From Tetrapyrgos nigripes (lineage: Eukaryota; Basidiomycota; Agaricomycetes; Agaricales; Campanellaceae): 64,000 bases of DNA. The translations under genes were made by a program, and so were the position numbers. Position 1 is the stretch's first letter. The number at the start of each line of letters is the position of its first letter. Of the stretch, positions 1-11,430 are shown one piece after another. The DNA is taken from NCBI GenBank assembly GCA_013368315.1, contig JAACJM010000089.1, positions 248,001 to 312,000 on the forward strand. Direction: 5' to 3'. The notes below the pieces were generated by a model. It saw only the letters and a program-made list of their open reading frames with translations, was not told where the DNA came from and made no database searches.

Positions 1-2200
1 AGTAAACTAGTGAGTATTTATACTGTTGGCTACTGTGGCTATGCGAGTCCGTAAATATAACACTGGAGAAAAGTGGATACTACAATGTAATGTCTGATAT
101 CAGTTCAGAGTCAATGATGTAAGAAACAATGTAAGTACGGAGTAGTACAGAAAGTAGGTGGTACATATGTGGATACAAGTGGATCGTGTATACTTGAAAG
201 TGGAGAGAAAGATAAGATCGTTCGTTGTAAGTATAGTTCAATATAAAATTCCAACAGGTAGACATTACTGTCCTGTTGCTAGTTGGGCTGCACAAATACA
301 CATTTTCTTTTCTATTAATGCTTCAAATGCTTCAAGTCAGATCCTTCCTCTTGAGGGTATTTATGATGAGGTAGTACTCAGGTACGCAATAAAGATAGGG
401 AGCTTTGCCAGTGAAATTCCAGTTTATGAGTCTTCACTACAATACGAGACTCAAAGCCTAAAATGCGTTCAATTGCATGCATTACTAGATGAGTAAAAAA
501 CTGTTATAAAACAAATTAAAATTTTCTACCAGGTGGCAGGCACACGTACAGCTGATTTTCTACATACTTTTACAGGCTTCTGTATTTTTGTGAGCCGTTC
601 CCAATCACTCACTAAGGTAAGAGGATAAGTGGATGGTTGTCCATGTATGTAGTATAGAGTTTCTAGAGTATGAAGAACCACTGGGAAAAATGGCTGCACA
701 TAAGTATAAGTATTGAGCTTGAGGAGAGCTATTAGCCACAGTTGGGATATCTGAGACTTGAGACGTCAGTTTCATGATAGAGGCCATCGCATGGCCTGAA
801 CCTGCGGCATAACAACTCAGCAGCTATACCAGGTATTCTTTCCACGCTCCCGATTGCCTTTTCGTTCCAGCTCACTAAGTCAACTCATTCCTTTCTATGA
901 CTCAACCACATAATGTACAGTCAAGTGCTAGTCATATCCAGTCTACGCAACTCACTCTGACTCCTCCCTGTAAGTATATAAGCTACTAATTATCATTATT
1001 TACGGTAACTAGTCCAATGTTCCTCTACCTACTTCTTACCTGGCAAATCGTTTCTCGTTCATACTATCCCTGCTATGTTGGCCTCTCAAAAACATTAAGA
1101 CCACTTTAGCAAGCTTCTCCTATTTTTTCTAGCCAATATCTAGTACTTATTCCCAGATATTTCCACTGTAGCTGACTCCTCTTCCTCAAAGTTCAGGACA
1201 TATACATATGTGTAGTAATATTGCTTAGCAGTACCTCACAAGATTGAGGGCTCTACACTATGTAGGTACAATCTCTTACAGTATTGCTGTGGTTAAATTC
1301 ATTTTATTTTAGGTCTATGCTCAAGCCTGTTCTGTAAATATTGTGTAAATAAAATTACTCTCCAGCAATCAGAAGAGATGCTATAGTTGATACCAGACAA
1401 ATGGAATGATCATTTGTTGACTGGAACATTGTTATGTGTGCATCAATGAATGAGTGACACTGCTATTTCTCTCACTGGAGCCTCGAGGTATGATCAACCT
1501 GGCAACCATGGATGATTCTCATTGCTTACCACTGGTTTTTATCTGAAACTAACTTACCTATCAAAGAGACACATGGTGCTCAGACATATCTAGCATCTAT
1601 GTAGTTGTGAAACTAATAGAAGGAATCTGGATGAATATAAAGATAAAATTATCTTTTCAAACTTTCTAGTATCTGATCAAATGCAAGCTGTCATGAATTT
1701 AGCCAGTAGCTTGAGTGATAGCTTGAATAAACAGTGTTACAAATAATATGAGAGCCTCCAGACCTTCAGGCATTATGACAGGACAGACAGTAAAGCACCA
1801 GTATTCTTATCAGATCTAAGTCCAGATTAGGACCAGTACGAGAATTCTGCGTACTTTTACAGGCTTTTTAATACTACTCAGGGCTTATCTATCTTTGTAA
1901 GCTATTTCCAATCAATAACTAAGGTAAGAAGACAGTAGATGGTGCAGAAAACCTGAAAGTGACTATCTCAAATGCTTTCTGCAATAATTATCTGAGAGGA
2001 ATGGTAGTTAAAGATAGCAACTTTGTGGAATAATCTGAGTCAGAAGTGGTCAAAAGACCTTCTCAAGATAAGTAAAAGAGTGGAAAGTATTTCTCCAAAT
2101 CCAATTCAAATTCTTGATGATAAGCTGGTTTCTTTGCCAAATGTCTGAAGCTATAGGCTTTCGGGAATAACAAGTACATTGCACAGCACATCATGCCCAT
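1..2200. other. Gene-poor stretch, nothing recognised
   Basis: I found no protein family, splice-consistent gene or RNA gene here. The longest open frame (158-496, plus, 112 codons) has no recognisable domain and low-complexity composition. Two segments, about 565-640 and 1848-1945, resemble each other (ACTTTTACAGGCTT, later CAATCA then ACTAAGGTAAGA), so part of the stretch is probably an old duplicated repeat. Confidence 0.4.
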
Positions 2201-2207
2201 CAGTATT

Positions 2208-2665
2208 TTGACAACTTACTTGTTTTGACTGGTTTTGACTGGTACCAGCCAAAACCAGTCAAAACCAGCTAACCATTTACCAGCGAACCAACCGAAAATT
2301 TTTGCGACCAGTGAAATACTCACAATGAGTATGGTAAGTGAGAACCACATTGCGAATGGTGCCCTATTTGTCTTGGCATCGCCTAATACATCACCGACAT
2401 TGTCCCTGATGTCAATCAACAACCGGTAATGATTGCTGTCATTGCCAGGGACGATGATCAGGACCTATCTGACGCTTTCCTGTCACAGCACCGACGCTCC
2501 TGACGCATTGAACCTGGAGTTGTCAAAATGCTCACCATACATCCTGGACTCTCTATTAAGCTTATGGTAACTATATTTAATCTTTTAAACCATGTAGCAT
2601 TTAGTTATAAATCTGATCTGCTGAACCAGTAAAAACCAGTAACCAGTATCTTGTCAAAACACTGA
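2208..2665. mobile_element. Candidate MITE with CCAGT/ACTGG-rich ends
   Basis: The left end (about 2218-2275) is a near-palindrome of repeated TTTTGACTGG / CCAGTCAAAA units. The right end (about 2620-2665) carries ACCAGTAAAAACCAGTAACCAGT followed by TTGTCAAAACA, the imperfect inverse. The arrangement suggests a short non-autonomous DNA element with decayed inverted ends. No target duplication was found and no protein is encoded. Related CAGTCAAAA motifs recur near 3300-3340. Confidence 0.35.
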
Positions 2666-4480
2666 TGCCCGCCATGCGGTTGAAGAATCAGGTGAGGCTT
2701 AATGCAATCCCCAACTTTCTCGACATGATCAAGACTCAGAAAGTAAAAAAAAAAAAAAAGAGGGAAATACTTAAGAGTTAGAGTAAAAGAGTTAATACCA
2801 CGATATGCCTTATCCCTCCCTTATACTTTTTTATCCATCAAAATTTCTGAAAGGTTCCATCCCAACAGGTCAAGGACACCTTCCATCACAGGAGACAGAT
2901 GGTGAAGCATGTGCCAAATCCTCACCTTGGGCAGTGTTGCATATTTCCAAAGATCTCTGTGCAAACTTAAATTTCGGATTTTTCAGTGCCATTTTTGCTC
3001 GCCCGGGTCTACTCCATATGGGGCTGATTTGAGGCCAAACAGCCATATGGAGTAGCTCCAGTGCTGAGCATAAATTCATCATTTATGTTTGCCCAAAAGA
3101 TCTTTCCAAATATGCATTGCTGCCCAAGGTGCCTGATGGGAATGTGCTGGTTGAAGAATCAGGTGATGCTTACACAAGACTTGTCACGAGAATTTCATGA
3201 GAACTACTAAATTTGGCTTATCTTACTAGATGAAAACGCAATGAAAACAGGTACTGTACACTTATTTCAAAACGGGTGGATGGAATGGACAGAATGGTCT
3301 GTCAAAACAGGTCAACCAGTCAAAATGAATACAGGTTGAAAATGGGTCTGAGTTTTGAAAATTTTGGAAATGAAAACGGGTGTGAATAAATGTGCAATCA
3401 GCCCAGCATATGCCCACGCCTACCTCTTCCTAATCCAATCCTCCCTTTCCTACTACAATCTTCCCCCTTCCCCACCTCTCCCATTTCATGCCTATGTTGA
3501 AAGTCTGCGCCCGTCCCATCTCTTATCCTTTCCGGCCTCCATGCTTCCACTAGCACTCTACTACCAGCCTGTCCCCATACCAGCAACCACCACATTACTG
3601 CCCATCTACCCACACCATAACAGAATGAACATCATATGTTTCCAGATGAAGTGTAGGTGTAGATGGAAGGCTCACTGGGCTGGCATTGAATGTTCTGGAA
3701 CGAGCATAATAGCAAAACAGCACAGGAATGTGGGAAGGGGGACATAAGATTTGGTGGAAGGTGAGCAGACTCTTGACCAAGAGAGAGAGGGGGGGTGTCA
3801 AGAACAGGTTCAGATAGGGACTGGATGCCTCTCAGGCCACCACACAGGAACCAAAGACGAAGCAATAAGGCAAATAGATGGTATAGATGAGTAAGCCAGT
3901 ACTGGGCCAGAGTCTACATAGTACTGAGGACAATGCTGAGCAGTATGGATCAGAGGGACAGAAGTGGACAGACTGAGGAACTATCTACAAAGCCCTGGAG
4001 TATATATACAAAAGTGCGAAGGAGAACAAGATTAGATCAGCAGGTGCTGATGGAAACAATCAAGGAATGATAATCAGGTATCTAAGTGATGTCAATATGT
4101 GTAACAGGTACAGATATGATCTGTCAATCAGAGAAATGATGCATCAAAGAAGATGGAAGCCATAGGTACAAGGAACATGATCTAGAACCAAAGAAGCGAA
4201 GAATGATGGAAGGGAGAAGAATGATGAAAGGAGAACAAAGAACAGGGTCTAGAAGCGAAGGCATGAAGGGATTCATGACAGGGGGGTTGATGCTACACAC
4301 ACATAGTGGGTATCATCAGTCTGGTTTCACTGGAGGCTAGGTTGATGCTGGTGAGCAGGTTGTCTTTGTAACAGTTCACAATGTAGTCTGTCCTCCCACC
4401 CACAGATCCTCATCTTCATGATACAATAGATATTCCCTACAAATCACAATTCTGTTATTGAGTCGCAAATTTTCTCAGGA
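2666..4480. other. No recognisable gene
   Basis: The stretch has a poly(A) run near 2746-2759 and short ORFs on both strands without domain similarity. Around 3265-3380 there are loose GTCAAAACAGGTCAACCAGTCAAAA repeats that echo the candidate MITE just upstream. Nothing else can be supported. Confidence 0.4.
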
Positions 4481-4489
4481 TTGACGTAG

Positions 4490-4932
4490 GTGCTTGCACC
4501 TCCAGAGGCCTCTGCGAATAGCAAGCGGAGCCTCATCCAATACCCCTCTTCCAAACATCCATTTATCATTTCATTTATTTTCGTTCATATTTCTGATCTA
4601 CCTGTCTCAACATTTTCCAAGGATCGGTTGTGGCGAGTGCTGTGGTTTGCAGCAGAGGCTCGTTGTACACCAGTATGATCCATCATATATATATTTGACT
4701 TCGATTCATACTCTACTCCTCAGTTTAACTTTGACCCCTACTGTCTGTGCACCTTTTCTTCTGCCCACCTATCCCACCCTATTTCAATAACATGATTACT
4801 ATTAACATTCATGTATATATGTATGAGCCCTATTGCTCACTCACAATTTCTATGTTTTAATGAGGGTGGTTGCCCTCAGTTTGGCCTATTATATACGAAG
4901 CAAAGCTTGCGAGGTTAGGTTAGGTTAGGTTT
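4490..4932 (+). repeat. Possible 3' end of a retroposon with (GGTTA)n tail
   Basis: A pyrimidine-rich, non-coding stretch ends in three to four copies of GGTTA (about 4912-4930). Short tandem tails of this kind are common at the 3' ends of non-LTR retrotransposons and SINEs. I found no coding region attached and no target duplication. It could instead be an interstitial telomere-like microsatellite. Confidence 0.25.
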
Positions 4933-5207
4933 ATTACACTGCTCCAACTAGCTACCTAAGACTTTAATATCAAATATGACATGCAAAGAAGCTAGCCATG
5001 GAACCAATTCCTGATTCAGCAGGGCAAGCAACAAGGTTGTAGGGGCAACATCCTGGAGAATACCAGGGTAGACTGTCCACCACCTTGAAGCGCTATGGCG
5101 CAGAGACAAGGGACGTGGGTCTCAATGTGAGAGAGACAATGTAGGTTTGACAGGTGGCTACTAGAGACGAGAGCAAATAAAGATATAAAGAGACAGGAAA
5201 GAAAAAG

Positions 5208-6579
5208 CATCAGTAAAACAGCAAACTGGCTTTTTGCAACTTTTTACGTGACTTTTTCTGATCTGCGCCGTACTTTCAAAACACAGGCCCGATCGCTTTT
5301 GAAAGTTGTCTCCTGCTTTCAAAAGTCACTGGAAAAGCTGCTGGAAGAGTGAAAGGAAAGCTACCAAATAGCATTAGCCAGAACCAGAAAAGGATGTGCT
5401 CGCATTGCTCACACTGCCCAATAAAATGGATTGAAAAAAGTATGTATTGCATAAACTATCTATAGTAGATACATGAACTCGAAGAAAGTACTACTAGTCT
5501 ACATGGTGTGCCCTCCGTAACCTTTGCCCCACAACAATCTGACTCTCCTTGGAAAGTGCCATTTTGTCCTAAGTAAAATGTCAGCTTCTGTAGCACATGT
5601 CAACAGAAGGAGTCACATACCAAGAAAATGAGAACCAACCATGGACAGGGCAATGGCCAATGCATAAACTGACTTTCCATCCATGCTGATCAAACGAGCA
5701 GAATTAGTGCAGTGTCAATTTCTAAGGGGAAAAGTGACACACCAGAAAAATGAAGACTATCCTTCCAGTGTCTTCACAATGCAACCAATGGTTTCTGAAG
5801 GATAGGGCTGGGTAAGACTTCTTGCTGAGCAGAGGAGAAAAATAAGTACCTTGAAGCCATGTCCTCTTATCGTTGTCACCTGGCAAATAGTTCAGGCTGG
5901 CATAAAGAACCTGAAATGAGTTGGACAATCCACTGGTCAGCAGGTTTATAAACATGTGACAAAAAAAACATACTACATGCCACAGCAGCACTGAGAAAAG
6001 TCTTCATGTAAGTAGAAAGGAAGGCGATGAGAGAAAGATGTATGAGGTTGAGGTGTAGGGGATGGACCAGGGATTGGACAAGGAAGATGGATGCACAAGT
6101 TTGTCAACCACATGTGATCGTGGATAACTATATAGTTTCAGAGCAGAGCCTGAAATTGCTGATGCTGTGGCCGCATACTCAGAAAATTCCAAGTGTGACC
6201 AGGTAAACCCTCCTCTCCATGCCAGATTGCAGTCTTGTGACCATGCTGCCTTAAATTATCACCAATCTTTGCTTGATCTTTGCACATGCAGCAGCCCTGT
6301 AGTGCCCCAGACCTCACATTGTGTACTACATGTGTTTTGGTATGTACTTTATGTATACTTACAGTAAATAAACTTGTAGGTAGAAAAAAGTCCTCCTGCA
6401 AAGTTGTCATAAAAGTTGGCAGAAAAGTTGTTGAAAAGCTGAAGCTGTCTGGACAAAAGTAAAAGGTGAGAAAAGCTTTGGTCAGAAAAGCTGATCAAAA
6501 GGCTTTACGGTAAAAAGTTACCAAAAGCTCTGAAAAGCCAGGAAAAGTGGGAAAAAGTTGATTTGCTGTTTTACTGATG
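5208..6579. mobile_element. Candidate 1.37-kb non-autonomous DNA transposon
   Basis: The left end reads CATCAGTAAAACAGCAAA and the right end, on the other strand, reads the same 18 bases. Both are followed inward by AAAGCT/AGTTTTT-rich subterminal sequence (5228-5345 and 6390-6560). The interior has no recognisable transposase. I see no clear target duplication, so the exact borders are uncertain. The CA...TG ends would fit a hAT-type MITE. Confidence 0.5.
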
Positions 6580-6885
6580 AGAGTGAGTCCGAGACAGTAG
6601 TAGAGAGAAAGTAGAGAGAAAGTAGAGTATAATACTGGGAAGAAGGCCACCTGTAATACATAGTAGTATATATAGTGAGAAGAAGGCTGTAAGATACTAC
6701 TTAGTAAGATAGAGAGAATAAAAGAATAAAACGGGAGAATCAAACTGAAGAGAGAATAAAACGGGAATAGTAGTAGAAAATGAGAAAGCATAGTAGTAGT
6801 AGATAGGGCAGTAAGGGGGTTCATGGACTCCTATCCATGCTCATCCTCCCAGGTTTCATCGACTTGTGGAATTTTGCACTGGTCC
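6580..6885. other. Purine-rich spacer next to LINE 3' end
   Basis: AG-rich sequence with repeats of GAGAATAAAACGGGA and AGTAGTAG on the plus strand. It lies beyond the last recognisable codon of the neighbouring LINE and may be its 3' untranslated region. No gene is visible. Confidence 0.35.
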
Positions 6886-6887
6886 TT

Positions 6888-9800
6888 CTAGATGATGAGA
6901 ATATTGTGAAGTAGCCTCACCATTTTGGGGACTAGGTCCCAATTAAAGATCCAGCATTGCAGGAGTTCAAAGGCATGCTGGTTGGAACAATGGGTAAAAA
7001 GGTTGAGCCCAAGATCTGCCATGAATGAAGAGCGTAAAGCGACAATTTGTGGAATGTATTGGCATTGGATTGCAATGTGTTCCGGGGTTTCATACACACG
7101 GCAGCAGAAATGGCAAAGCTTGGTGGAGGGGTTCTACAGGGTGCACATTGGAAGATGAAGGGTGAGACATTGCTGGAAAGCAGACGAGTCAGTGTTTTAT
7201 GGTGATGATGGTGGGCGACTTGGAGCAGGTAGTGGCGCAGAAGAATCACAGGGGACGACAGCTTTGTGTGCACTGCAGGATCTGACAGCTCAAGGCAGTT
7301 TCAGAGTAGGGATAAACAGGAAAAAGAGTTGATTTGGGAATGCAGGAAGGAGTTGGAGATTCTCCTAACCTTGTTGATGATGGAGTTACGAGGTCCTTTA
7401 GGCCAAGTTAACTTATGCTGACCCCCCAATTGAGTACCAAAGGTTCTCATGGGTTCTAACTTTTACATGCCACCTCAGCGCTCCAAAGTGCCTGAACAGT
7501 GCCATTTCAACTGACACTTGATACGATGTGAGTACACCACAAGTCCTTTCTGCTGTCAACAACTACAGGCCCAACCACAATGAGCTTCAGACATGTTTTC
7601 CTTCCCTCAGTAGCCATCGAAAGTCACCAAGAGCTGCTCTCTGAATCACTATGGCTTCCTCCACCCAATCCAAGGTCATTTATAATTGAAGGTGTCATTA
7701 CATTGAGATATTGGGCTCTATCTGATTTTTTACTGCATACAAAACTGTTGTGGCCTTAGATCCCAACCTAGAGTAGATACACGCAATGTAAGTATATGCT
7801 AGTAGGTAGTTAGTAACAAGAATATATCAATAACAAGTGTATAGCTTACCTCCTCAACCAAGACACAAGCAGAGTGAAAAAGATGAGGAGGCAAATAAAG
7901 AATGGCCTTATAAAGTAGAGGGCATTGGTAAACAAATAATAACAAAGGAGATAAGAAACTTGACAAGATATTGTAAAGGATAGGGGTCCTTTACAGCAGA
8001 AACCATTTTATTTATCCAATAATGGGCCTTGTAATTTGCCATGCGAAGCAGTGGCACCTTTCCCCAGTTGATTTGGCCTGGAGACAGGAATTTGTTTGGG
8101 GGTAAGAAGACGCCGTCAGAGTCTGGAGGGTGTGGGAGTGCATGCAGGATGCAATCAAGGTTGGAGAGCCAGCAGGGGCAATTATGAGACTGTAGGTTGA
8201 GAATGGCAGCTTTGTGGGAGGAAGCAACATGACATATTTCAAGAAGGATAAGGCAAGGATAGCATGATGGGGAGCTAGTGGCTGTATGCCCATTTCAGTG
8301 GATAATGGGGGCAGGGGGGAGGAATGGGATAGACCAAGGATGTGGCAAAGGAAACCGTGTTGGACTTTCTGCAGCTTTTGAAGGCCAGTAGTAGTAACAT
8401 CAAGTATCACTTCACAGCCAAAGATTAAGTGGCAGTCAACAAGAGTGGTATAAAGGCTTCTTGCAGATTTTGGAGGGATCTGACCACATCCTACAAGTTG
8501 TTCCGTGCCAAGGATGCTGTGAGAGGAGATGGTAGCCACCTTACTCTTGTCATTGTAGTTGCGAGCAAAGATGTTGCAGTCAGTGGAGCAAAACGTGATG
8601 CCAACATACTTGTAGCTGTTGGTCAGCTTCAGGTGGCAGCCATTCACTGTGAAGACAAGGGGAGCAGAGGGTAGGCCACATATCTCGGCAATGACGCTGG
8701 TGTGGCGGAGGTCACCAAACACCATTACTTCAGATTTTGAAATTGTTGTAACACCACTGCTGGAGTGTGTTGAGGTGGTGTTGAAGACCAGTAGCTAAGG
8801 AGGAGATGATGACCATGTCGTTGGCAGGTTCAAGGTGAGATATTGTGGTACCATTAATGGACATGTCATTGTGGTGTGGAGGAAGACAGAAAGTGGAGAG
8901 GTATAGATTCAAAAGTAGGGGAGATGCAGGGTCACTCATAAGGACTCCTGACCCAGCTTAAAAGTCCTCTGAGATGTTGTTGCCCTGTATGAGACAGTAA
9001 CGCATATTGCAGTAAAGGTTCCAAAGCTAATTGTAATACAAGCCAGTCAGGCCAAGATCGTCCAAGCAATTCCAGAGGGCATTATGATTGGTGGAGGGGA
9101 ACACATTAGAGATGTCAACAAATGCAATGTAGAGAGTCTCGCCATGGTCTCGGGCACATTCGATCAAAGAATGTAGTGTAAAGGCATTATTATGTGTGCC
9201 ATGTCCTGTATGAAAACCATTTTGGGAAGGAGGTATGAGATTTCCTTCCTCAGCAGCCATTGTTAGTTTATGAAGGACCAAGAGAGTGCTGAATTTAAGA
9301 AAACAGCTCTCCAAGGCAATGGCACGGTAATTGGCAGTGTTAGTGAGGTCTTTCCCCTGTTTTGGTAAGGCAGAGAGAAGGGTGATCAGCCAAGAGGTGG
9401 GGACTTTCCTGGTGGTGAAGCATTCGTGATAGAGTTGACACAAATCGGCGTTGTCAATCTCAAGGATAAGGGAGTAGGGGGCGTTGTTGATGCTGCAGGT
9501 ATTGGAGTGGGGATGAAGGGAAAGGAATGACTTGACCTGCTCGATGTCTGTTACCCCAACTTCAGTATTGAGGGAAGGAAAAACAAAAGGTGGGGAGGTG
9601 GGGCCCTGACGACGTGCTCTTCAAGCAGTGCTGAGTTGTAATGGAGGAGTCAGGGTCTGGAGGGTTTAGACAGGGTTTGAAACAGTTGAGAAGGTCATGG
9701 AGAGACATGAGAGGAGGAGGGAAAGAGGAATAACAGAGTTTTTTGTACAGCTTCCAGAAAGCTGCAGGTGATACACTAGCTTCTATAATACGATCCTTCA

Positions 9801-11430
9801 TTGTGGTCTGTAGTTGGTGTCTGAGACTACAACTGCGAGCATTTGTGTGTCGGAAAGAATCATGGTGAGAGGCAGTCCCAGTGGACTGGCAGGAAGAGGC
9901 AGGCTGCTGAGTGAGGTTTGTAGAAACCTTTGGTTGGGTAGGCAAGTGAGGAATAGGACAATATCATGGTGGAGAAGGGGTAGAAGTGAGATTGTCAGCA
10001 CCACTGGGTATGGGAAGAGGGAGATCACAGGCAGATTTGGCTAATTGTGCTGCATTTTTGAGATGTTGATTCCCTGAGTGTGATTTTGATTTAGTGAAAT
10101 GAACTGGAGCAGGACAGGAAGCGAGCCATTGTACAATTGTACGGAGAAGATCCCCATTTGTACAGACCCAACCTGTTTGAGCACAACAAGGCGCCCAGTA
10201 TGTTAAAGAGTTGATAAGGTACTTGGAGGAGGTGTGGATGTCAAGGGCGCAATTAGATGGTGCAAGCTGGAGGGCAAGGAGTACGGCATAGAGGACTGTG
10301 CAGCTGCTGGATTGATCACCAGTGGCTCGCTTAGAACAGTTGAGTACATTATTGTCCCCAAAAAATATGCCAGATCCCACACTAGCATCATGTTGTCCAG
10401 CATTAACACAGGTGCTGTCAATATAGATCCAGAGGGGTGGATGAATGGAAGGAGGGAGTGAGGCAGGGCCATATAATTTGTTCCATTGTTCTGGAAAGGA
10501 AGGGGGATCAGCAGAGAGGATATCATTAAGGAGATGGTCAAGATGGGTGATCAATGGAGTATGGAATTTTGGACAGGGATGGTGAGTTGGAAAAGCATGG
10601 TTATTCGAGCAACCTCCAGGGAGAAGAAGGGAGAGAGTGAGATAAGAGTGACCTCACCAATCAGTACAGTCAGAGATGGAAAAGTTGGTGATGAAGGGAG
10701 AGCATTCATAGGATGCAAGGGCGTAATCAATGACAGAGGAGTGGTAATTGGTGTTTCCATGGTCATTGGTGCCAGTGTTGTGGTGTTCGGTGGGAGTGAA
10801 GTGGTGGCCAGGGATACCTTCCGCACCATTCAAAATGACTGTATTGCAAGCGCCCAGGCACTCCAGAAGTCTTTTCCCATGGTTGTCAGATTTAGAGTCA
10901 AGAGAAATATGGACAGGATGGTCTGGAGAGGCACAAGAAATGCCAGTGCATGCATTAAGATCTCCAATAGCAATGAGAGGGTAGCCTTGTTCATGAGCAA
11001 GGTGGATTTTGCTACAGAGCAACTTGAAAGGGTCAGTGTTGGTCCAGTCATGCCAATCCAAACGGGAGCAATGCGGCAGGACATATGAGTTCATAAGTAG
11101 GGTGCTGTTCACCTCAATAGTAAGAAGTTTTGGCCCACTGAAATCGTCACAAACATGGGCATTGAGACTAGTGTAGCTACGCCTCCCCAAGGAGAGGCTA
11201 GATCAGAGCGAACATGGTTGCAAGTATATAAAGTGAATCCTGAAGGGGTAGGGATGCTGTCGCCATCAGCGTGACAATGGGTCTCCTGAATAAAGAAGAC
11301 GTCAATGCCCTCAAAGAATTTGGAGAAGTCAGGGTGGGAGGAGTTTCCATCATAATGGCCATTAAGATTCCAGCTCCTGATGTTAAGAGTAAAAGGGTGA
11401 TGCTCATCATTTTGAGCTGAAGAACTGAAA
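6888..11430 (-). pseudogene. LINE ORF2: endonuclease, RNase H-like, reverse transcriptase (decayed)
   Basis: The endonuclease starts near 11400 with SWNLNG (about 11365) and FIQETH (about 11290). After a frame change at about 11190 it continues with AIGDLNACTG (about 10960) and SVIDYALAS (about 10730). An RNase H-like block follows at 10430-10000, with WIYIDSTCVNAG, a DIHTSSKYLINSLTYW block, and HSGNQHLKNAAQLAK near its end. The reverse transcriptase occupies about 9900-8730, with TANYRAIALES, FVDISNVFPSTNH, and an ANDM box (about 8820) where A/Y-x-D-D is expected. A thumb and C-terminal domain follow (YKYVGITF, GCEVILDV), then YETPEHIAIQC near 7090. Several frameshifts and the damaged Asp-Asp box show it is inactive. 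Confidence 0.8.

Noticed and set aside
158..496. 112-codon ORF
   Set aside because: No similarity, low complexity, and the opposite strand is also open.
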